Source of the DNA: Macrocystis pyrifera
Lineage: Eukaryota > Sar > Phaeophyceae > Laminariales > Laminariaceae
NCBI GenBank assembly: GCA_031763025.1
Contig: JASSKH010000037.1
Location: forward strand, 1,736,001-1,800,000
Length of the DNA: 64,000 nt
Reading direction: 5' to 3'
Under the pieces are notes generated by a model. The model had not been told where the DNA came from, ran no database searches, and worked only from the letters and a program-made list of their open reading frames with translations. Each line of letters opens with the position of its first letter. The first letter of the stretch is position 1. Of this stretch, positions 50,701-61,000 are shown in pieces. A program made the translations under genes and the position numbers.

Positions 50701-53700
50701 TTGAGAGTGATTCGAGGGGGGCTTGATTCAAGGCATCAAGCCCGCGCTGCTCTCAATCCATTTATCCGCTACCTGGTAGACGGGTAAAGACACTTGTCCG
50801 AGGAACTGTGCTGGAGTGTTTTTGTCTACTCTACTCCTATCGGCTGTCCCAATCATTGTACTGCAAGGGAAACTTCAGAGCTCCGGGAACATTCTTCGGG
50901 TGTTAACAGGGCTTTGCTGCTACGGTACGGCTGTCCCATGACCATGTTATAGTCCAGTACAACTCCAATATCGCCAAGGTAAAGCTTTTTATTAATATTA
51001 TTAGTACTACACAGTAGTCTCGTTTCGGGCACAAACTATTACGGGGACCATAGTAAATAGGGACAAATATTGTCGTTAAAAATAGCGAAATATACAGGTT
51101 TTTGTGTGTACCGTAGGTCCTATTTAATGTGGCCCCCCGTAATCATCTGGAATTTGAGTGGTTTGTCCCCAGAAAGGGACTGAGTGCAGTTTGCCCTCAA
51201 AGGGTTGAGATAGGGCATAATGCCTTATTTTATGATAGTACTCTTGCTGCAGGAACTCTCGCTGTGGTGGTGGATGTTTCTACAAGGCGTGCCTTACTGC
51301 TGTCGTCACCTGTGTGCGCTGGTGCAAGGCAGTCAACCCTTCTTGGGCTGTTCTTAATAGCACTGCAGCCCCGGTTTGGGGATAAAGCACTCAAATTATG
51401 AGGAATTTGGTCCACCAGACGGGACATCAGCACTAAAAGTGTTGAAAAAACACGTTTTTTTTTTTTTTTTGGAGATTTTGGTTCGTACGGCGCGGATCTC
51501 CGGCTTCATATTTTCTGTAATGGTATACCTGGTACCCTGTAGTACAGGGAGGAAAAACAAAAAAAAACACGGCTGTGAGATCGAAAATTCACTCCAAACT
51601 CATTTTTGTAAGCTTGGGTGTGACAATTCGATCGCCGCGTTTTCCGGGGTGTGTAGGTTTTTTGGAGTGATGCACAAAAAATTACGGTTTTGAAAGCAAC
51701 GAATTCGCTATTAAATACCTATTTTACCAAGCAAGCCATAATGGGCTATTGTTGAGGATCTCCAGGTTCACCTACCTAAAAAGTATGGGCATGTCCTATA
51801 TTTTTGGTGGCTGTGCTAATTACAAGCAGCACCTCTCACCCGTACGAATCTGAAAAGTAGGGCATGTCCTATAACTACAGCAGTAGTATAACAGGCTGCT
51901 GTATAAATTTTCTTTATACTCGTACGTATGAAGCTATGAAGCTCAAAAATTACCCTCTTGTGTCGCAGGCGGTTGCGTAAATTTCCAGCTCGTATCCCGG
52001 GTATACAAAGCTAAAAAGTAACCCATGCCCTATTTTTGAGACGGCTTAAGTATTTTTTTGCAACTCATACGTACGGTACGCAAGTAGTTTGTTTTTTTTT
52101 TGCTCTCCCTTTTTTTTGGCCCCCGTGCGGATGTCACGGTCTATTAGTCGTAGCCCTTCCATTACAGAGGACCATAGTAAATAGGACCCACGGTACACAC
52201 AAAAACCTATATATTTCCCTATTATTACCAAGACTATTTGGTCCTATTTACTATGGTCCCCCGCAATATGACATTACCGCAGCAGTCCCGTTTTGGGGCC
52301 AAACTACTTGGACTTAGGGTAGCTTGGCCCAAAAAGGGGACTACGGCAGTTCTATGAACAAGAAGGGCCAAGGAGCCCACGGTTGTGCCTGTCGATACGA
52401 GTTGCTTACGCTGGCGCCTGAAACCGCCTTAATCCCTTTAGTACCGCAGTCCCGATTTGGGTACAAACCAGTCTATTTCCAAGTGATTCGTCCCCAAAAC
52501 GGGACCGCGGTACTGAAAGGGTTAAGGCGAAGGTGTCGGAGCGCCCGGGTTGGTCGGCCCATCGGACTGAAACGCGTTATCTGAAAACTTGGAAGAATGC
52601 TCGCAAGAAGCATGAACGTGCGTGAATGCCTGTGCGCGCAGTGCTCCTCTCGTTTTAGACTCTCGGGTGTGTATTCAAAAGTATTGCACCTGAAAAGTTA
52701 TCGTAACCCGTCGGTATCAAGTCGGCCAACTACTGCTGTGCTGCTGCTGTAGGTTTTTTCGGTGGTGGATTGGTGCTCGCGTATCTGCACCGGTGGAACA
52801 GGCGTATACGTACGCCTCTAGGCTGCACGCGGAAGAAGTCGGACGAATTTTTTATACCGCTCACGACACCAGGTCGGTCGTTTACTCCCCCTCCCCTTCC
52901 CCCTCCCCCTCCCCCTCCACCCCCCTCCTGGCCAATGGTCAATTGACTAAGGCAAGCAAGAAATGAGTGCGTTCCCCTCCCCGGCCGCTGTTACGATTTG
53001 TTCCTGTCGACTTTTGCTGCAATCGGGGGGGCAGGATTTGAACGCTTGCGACCGCTCCTTGACCCCGTGGGTAGTGGCGATGTTTCACTGCCCGTGGTAC
53101 AACTCGAACTTGGAACACCAAAGCGAGAGGATGGCGACTACGGCGATGCGCGCAATGGAGCCCGTGCTGTCCCATCACAAGGCGGCCTTCCTCATCTCTG
53201 GCCATGTGCACGGTGAGAGAGGGAGATATTTTGCACCCTTTTGCCGCGTTCGGTATTGCTTGCTGCCCGATTTTCATGATTTATCGATTCGGTGGCGGGC
53301 AACACACCCTTTTGCCGCTTTCGGTATTGCTGTCCGATTTACCAATTTTACCGATTCGGTGGGAGGCACACCCTTTGTTCACACTCTCGGCATTGCTGCG
53401 CATTTTACTGATTCGGTGGGGGGCAACACTCTTTTTACCGCTTTAGGTATTGCTGCGCAGTTTACCGATTCGGTGGGCGGCAACACCCTTTTTTCCGATT
53501 TCGGCATTGCTGTCCGATTCACCAATTTATCGATTCGGTCGGGGGCGACACCCTTTTTTTTTTCCGCCATCGCTATCATCACCGTCCGATTTACTGGTTT
53601 ACAGATTCGGTGGGGGGCATGGGGGAGACACTGGGAACGAAAGGGTTCGGCTTGCACTCGTTTTTTCTTCTGGAGTAATCACACGGCACGATAGCATTAT

Positions 53701-56055
53701 TTCGGGGACCATAGTTAATAGGACCTACGATGCACACGAACACCCATATATTTCCATATTTTTACCAACAATATTTGGTCCTACTTACTATGGCCCCCCG
53801 TAGTAGTACTTCTGAATGCCGCTGCTGCGGACACCAGATCCTATCCCCTAGATGGTATGGTATTATTATCACAATATTCCTGCTTAATGCTATGGGTTCT
53901 AGGTCCTATCCCCTAGATGGCATGGTATTTTCATCACAATAGTCGTGTTTTAATGCTATGGATACCGGGTCCTATCCCCGAGATGGTACCGGGTCATTTA
54001 TCACAATAGTCATGTTTTAGTGCTATGGATACCAGGTCCAATCCCCTAGATGGTACTGCCTCATTATCACAATATTCCTGCTTAAGGCCGTGGATACCAG
54101 GTCCTATCCCCTAGATGGTACCGCCTGATTATCACAATAGTCCTGCTTGATGCTTTGGGATCCAGGGCCTATGTCCTAGATGGTATCGCCTTCTTATCAC
54201 AATAGTCCTGCTTAAGGCCGTGGATACCAGGTCCTATCCCCTAGATGGTACCGCCTTATTATCACAATATACCTGTTTAATACTATAAGGCTATCAAATC
54301 CTTCCCCCTCCCAGGTAGACGATACCGCCTCTTTATCAAAATAAACCTGTTTAATGCTATGGACTCCATTTTCCCATCCCCTAGATGGTACCGCCTCAAA
54401 GAGACCTACCTACCTGCTGCGAGACTGCCGTCCCACACCGCATACAGCTGATTGGCGGACAGCTGATTGGCGGACGGAATCGCGCGTCGCTCCCGCTGAC
54501 GAACGCCTCTCGCAGCCTGTGATATAGCTTGCAGAATTGCCAACTGCTACGACGCGAGAAAAAAATGTCCGTGCTCAGCCTTTGTTCAACTACAGTACAG
54601 CCCGGTCTAGGTGACAGACTAGTGTAGTTGATACCCTCATACCTGATACCATACTACCAGGTAGTTTTATTCCGTTCAGTTCAGATATTAACCGTTTGGG
54701 ATAGATGATTGTTGGATGGATAAGTTTTTGGGTGATTTTTTTTCGGACGCGTGAGATACCATTGAGGTCGTACTTTTTTCGGGTTTTTTTTTTTTTTTTT
54801 TTCACGGACGGGGCTCCTTGATCATTTTAGGACCGCGAAAAATCTCTTTAGATCAGTTTTGGGGACAAACTGCACTGCTTGGAATTTGAGTGGTTTTTTC
54901 CCCAAAACGGGACTGCAGTACCAAGGGTTAAGAAGGGTTAAGAGCACCGAAAACACTACCCATTGTCGTTCACCTTTGCCCTGCTTTTCGTCCTGCACGT
55001 AGGCCATGGGCGTATTCATCCGGTTGCCCGCTCGGTTTTTTTTTTTCCCCCCCCAGTAGAGTAGTACGGCCATGCATGAGATCGAGTACATCTCTCCTGT
55101 CGAGTACACCCCCCCCAATAGAGTAGTTTTTAGATGAGGTGTGGGGCTCCTCGAAAAAGAGGCTCACTGAAAGAATGGTGCTCGTGCTCCCTGCCTGCCC
55201 TAGAAGGGGGCATTTTGCTGTCGTGAGAGAGGGTTTGCCGTGGAACACGCTTAGCCGCCGGCATCAGAGGGTCCGCCGTTATGTCCGATCGAAATGCAGC
55301 AATGCTGCTGTATATTACTGGGGAACATGCAGTAGCAACCAGAACCCGTTGGTCGTGCTCAGGGACACGATGCGTAGATTGAGGAGTTCTATGCTGGATA
55401 GGGATTCTGGTAGTGGGGTATATATTGGGATGTCGGGATAATGTGTGTGCCTCCTGGTGTCACTCGTTGTGTAGGTCCTTGTCAGGCGAGTCAACTCGAC
55501 GGCTCGGGAACAGTACGAGAAGAGAGAGTTCCGACTTACTGTCTGGAGCCAACCACGCTTTCCCGTGCCAGCTCCGTCTATTACTCCTTCAGAGATAAAT
55601 TAACATAACCAAACATGGCGTGTGTGCATAGGGGATACCTAGTTTTTGGGTATATCGTGGGTCTTGATTACTACCAGGTATGTATTACTCAAGTAGTACT
55701 ATGGAACCCCGTAATAGCTGGTAATTAATAAGCGCAACCGATACTCGCCCCCCCCCCCCCCTCGCCTCCCACTTCATCCCCCCAGTTCACCCCCACTGCT
55801 GTCTCTGGAAGTGGCCACACCGGAAATTAAATCGGCTCAATGAAGCTGTCATCCACGTGCAAGCCTGCCTCACAAGCGGTTTTCTTAGTAGGATGCAGCT
55901 CACCCTTCATGCGACTCGCCGAACATCTCACGGCGCTTCGCGCTTGGTGCAGGCAATGTCTGCCTGGTCGGTGAAAACCCGACGTGTTCCGTCCCGGCAT
56001 TGTAGGGATTCGAGGGTCTATGGTCATACGACTACGGCCATGCATGATATCGAGT

Positions 56056-56095
<40 letters not shown>

Positions 56096-58031
56096 CCACC
56101 CCCCACTTGACCCCTACACCGTCCCCACCCCAGCGCACCCAACACCCCCCCCGGGCCATGCATGATAATGAGTAAACCCCCCCCCCCTCCCCCCTCCCAC
56201 TTCATCCCCCAGCCCAGCCCACCTTCCCAACCCCCCACCCCCCATCGACCCCCCCCCCCCCCCCCCACCTCCCCACCCCGCCCCACCCCCGCGCGCGCGC
56301 ATGTTTTTGCATGCCGTCTTCGGCATATGATAGCGTACGAGCGGTCGTTGCCAGTTTTGAGAGGTCAGCTTGCTGAAGGTGGATCGGTAAGCGTCATCGT
56401 CGGGGGCTCTGGAAACCGCGAAAATCATGACCGTGAGTAACGAGTACCAACTTTTTGATGGCTTGGAAAGAGGGAAGGGTGCCAGATGTTCGCAGGGAGG
56501 GGACGATAGGCATGCGTCCCCTGTTATAACGCCTGGCAAGTTTCCACAATCACCCGCTCGGTTGACTCCACCTATGTGCAGCCTCATCCTGCACAAAACT
56601 TTGTGCAGGATGCGGGTGTTATTGGTCAGGGCGGGTATTTCGGCTTCCCGGCGTTTTTTTTGGAAAAACGCCACCTAAACACGCGGCGGAGCCGGGTGAC
56701 TGCCCCTGCCGACCTCGAGCTCCCCAAAGGGTTGGGATTCGGTTCGGGTTAGGGTTCGGGTTAGGGTCAGGCCTGGGGTTGGGTTGGGATGATCTGGGTC
56801 CACGTGCAAGGTCGAAAATGACGACGCACGCCCTGCACAAAGCTATGTGCAGGATGCAGCTGCACATAGCGGGCACCGCTCCGGCTGTGGACAGCGGTTT
56901 CCACTTGTTGTTGTTCTCACATTAACTCATCGCCAAAGCAATGCAATGCCTTCTGTGGTCGCAGGACAGGCTCCAATAACTCTGTCTGGAGTGGAAGAAC
57001 AATACCTCGGTAGAAATAGAAAACAAGCAAAGAATAATTTACGTGATAACCCTATTACGGGGGACCATAGTAAATAGGACCTACGGTACACACTAAAACC
57101 TATATGTTTCAGTATTTTTACTGACAATATTTGGTCCTATTTACCATAGCCCCCCGTAATAGCACATATATACCTCGGACAAAAGCAGTGTCCGGTTGTA
57201 GCCGAGCGGTTTCCATCTCCTCCGTGCTATTAATAGCCTTGATGCACAAAAATAGTCTCGACAGCTCTAAATATTCGATTCGAAACCTACGTACGAGGCG
57301 TGTCGCGGAAGGGGGCGCGCGCGCGGGGGTGGGGGGGGGGGGGGGGGGGGGCTACTCATTGTCATGCATTGTGTCTGCTTTTGTTTTTGTTTTCTCTCTC
57401 CCTCTTAGTCGTATAACTATGATCCGGGGTCACAACACAGGCTCTCCTCCTCCCCCCCCCTTCCCCCTACAATATTGTTCGTGCCTTCCACTTTTGTCGC
57501 GATAATACTTCAGCCATTTCTTCCCTCGTCGACTTGTGTCGATTTATGTTTCGTAGTCGTATGACCGTAGACCCTCTCATCCCCACAATGCCGGGACATA
57601 GCACGTAGGGGGTGTACTCGATAGGAGAGGTGTACTCGATCTCATGCATGGCCGTAGTCGTATGACCATAGACCCTCGCATCCCTACAATGCCGGGACGG
57701 AGCACGTCGGGTTTTCACCGACCAGGCAGACATTGCTTGCACCAAAGCGCGACCAAGCGCCGTGAGGTGTCCGGCGTGTCGCGTGAAGGGTGAGCTGCAT
57801 CCTACTAAGAACCGCCTGCGAGGCGGACTTGCATATGGATGACAGCTTCAATGAGTTAGTTTAATTTCCGGTGTGACCACTTCCAGAGACAGCAATGGGA
57901 GTACACTATGTAACTGCCTCTTGGGTGCCTTACCTTGAACACTACGTGATACGATCAATTCCCTTGTGCAGAGTAAAGGTTCTTTACCTCGCACAATTGA
58001 TCTCACTCGACAACCAGCTGTGGGCGACCGC

Positions 58032-58063
<32 letters not shown>

Positions 58064-61000
58064 GGTACCCTGGTTGTCTAGCTCACGTAGTGAGCGGCAT
58101 GTTTTACAGTGTCGTTGCCAACCGACGCCAACCCAACCCGTATAATAGGGAGCAGGCGGGGGGCGGGGATACTCGGTGTCACGCATGGCCGTACATAGAT
58201 AGCCATATGACCTTCGGCCCTCGCATCCCTGTGTATCTATGCGATTCAGGGCAGGAACACGCCGGGTTTTGACCGACCAGGCAGGCATTGTTTGCACCAA
58301 GCGCGAAGCGCCGTGAAGTGTTCGACGAGTCGCATGAGGGGTGACCTGCTGCATACTGCTAAGGAACCGCTTGTTGGGCGGGCGGGCTTCGGTACCTTGT
58401 GCGTAGTTTCTTGCATATGGATGGCAGCGTCGAATTAGTTGTCGGACCCAAACTGTTCTGAAAGGCTGTGACGGGGCTCCCGTCAGCTGAGCAATATTTG
58501 CAATTAATTTTGTCCAACACGTTTCCAGCGGTCCCATTTTCCTAATATACAATAGTTGCAATCCCTTCGCCCAATATTATTTGCAATCCCATTTGGGCCA
58601 AAATTGTTCTTAAATCCCATTTTCCTAATATACAATAGTTGCAGTCCCTTCGCCCAAATATTATTTGCAATCCCATTTGGGCCAAAATTGTTCTCAAATC
58701 CCATTTTCCTAGTATACAATAGTTGCAGTCCCTTCGCCCAAATATTATTTGCAATCCCATTTGGGCCAAAATTGTTCTCAAATCCCATTTTCCTAATATA
58801 CAATAGTTGCAGTCCCTTCGCCCAAATATTATTTGCAATCCCATTTGGGCCAAAATTGTTCTTAAATGACGGGACGCTTCGTCTGAATAACTGCCTATAG
58901 CAATACATTCATTTGAACATACCAGGTACTCAAATATGTTGCCATCCCATGTTTAGTAGTGTTCTACTACGTATTATATTGCGTGCGTGATTCGCCTACT
59001 TTGAATGGGCCTGGGGAATCGGGCTCTTCCGCGCTTTTGGAATCTCGTGATGGAACAACAGCCTTAGGGTATAAATACTTTTGGTGTGGGAACTTACCAC
59101 CACGAAAAGAAATCTCCGCTTTTTTTTTTTTTTGTTCCAAGGAACCTCACAAAAAAAACAGGCTTCGTACGAATATAAGTATATGCCAAGGTAAACATTT
59201 TGTGTATATTATAATTATTATAACATAATATGTATACATACATACATCCCGCTCTGTCCTTAAATATAAGGACCATTTTAATACTAATATTACATCAAAA
59301 AGGTCGCTGTATTTAGGAACAGAATGGTACCTATCACGGGGGACCGAGTTTTAGTGTGGGAACTAAGCCACCACACGAAAAATCTTTTTTTTTTTTTTTC
59401 CGTGTCTTCTTGTTTTTCTGTGCCTTCAAACTCAGCGCACGCAGCAGTCGACGGCAGTAAGGCAGATACATTTATCACGAAAATATCCACTACTGCTGCT
59501 GTAGCGCGAATTCCTGGCGAGAGTAAGGCGCATGCCTTGTCATTTGTTCCCCCTTACTACCTGGACCTCTCCTCTTCTGCCTCTTACTTATACCCGCATT
59601 ACTACCGTACAGTATTAATATTACGGGGGTCTATAGTTAACAGGACCTATGGCATACATAAAAAACTATATATTTACCTTGTTTTTACTAACAATATTTG
59701 GTCCTGTTAACTATGGACCCCCGTAATAGTACCTTCAACGTTCCTTACCGCTGTGGTGTACCCTGCCGAAGTCCTCGCGAGAATTTTGGGCGGGTACCCG
59801 GGTACTCCTCCAACAGCTGGACAGCTGGGTTCTTGTGTGTGGGTGTGTGGGGGGGGGGGTGTACTCGATAGGAGAGATGTACTCGATCTCATGCATGACC
59901 GTAGTCGTATGACCATAGACCCTCGCATCCCCACAATGCCGGGACGGAGCATGTCGGGTTTTCACCGACCAGGCAGACATTGCTTGCACCAAGCGCGAAG
60001 CGCCGTGAGGTGTCCGGCGAGTCGCATGAAGGGTGAGCTGCATCCTACTAAGAACCGCTTGTGAGGCGGACTTGCATATGGATGACAGCTTCATTGAGTT
60101 AGTTTAATTTCCGGTGTGGCCACTTCCAGAGACAGCAATGGGAGTACTATGTAACTGCCTCTTGTGGGGGGGGGGTACTTATTATCATGCATGGCCGTAG
60201 TCGTATGACCATAGACCCTCCCTCGCATCCCTACAATGCCGGGACGGAGCACGTCGGGTTTTCACCGACCAAGCAGACATTGCTTGCTCCAAGCGCGCTT
60301 GAAGGGTGAGCTGCATCCTACTAAGAACCGCTTTTGAGACGGATTTTGTTGCGTATGGATGACAGCATGGATGAATCGATTTAATTTCTGGTGGGGAGGG
60401 GGGAGAGAGAAGAGCTTGCTGTGTGACCTCGGATCTGAGTTACGACTGCGAGTAGGAGAGAGAAAGAAAAGAAGACGGGCGAAGGAGATAAATGGGATGG
60501 AAAAACACACACACACACACTGGTCAGTCAGTCAGATACAAAGACGCAGATTACTAGAAGATGGCCAATCGCCATACCAGGTGCCTAGTACAAATCTTTG
60601 TCAATTATTGCCCGACGCAACCACAATTTAACCTCGTGATACCAGTGATATATACATGTCAACAACTGTAATACCTAGCTAACCAATAGCTAGTCTGCAA
60701 CTTGAATGTACTTGTATATATTTCGGGGGTCCATAGGTAATGGGACCAAATTTTGTTAGAAAAAATAGGTAAATATATAGTTTTTCATGTATGCCATATG
60801 TCCTATTAACTACGGACCCCCGCAATAGTATATTGCGCCTGTTGTTTTGTGCTCGTTATCCTTCTAGAATATGGAAGCGCTTTTTTTTTTCTTTGGCCTG
60901 TTTAGATACCACGGGGCAGGTTTCAGGGAAAATGAGACAGTTGATAGTGCGAACATCATCGTCATGAGTTAGCCGACTCACGGCTCTAGTTCCGATCCCT

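Noticed and set aside
56733-56790. Telomere or former chromosome end
   Set aside because: Only a handful of degenerate TTAGGG-like units inside a PAP intron; too short and isolated.
58541-58908. Repeat array resembling a CRISPR at first glance
   Set aside because: Units of 84 bp are contiguous with no variable spacers, in a eukaryotic intron, and no cas-like genes are near.
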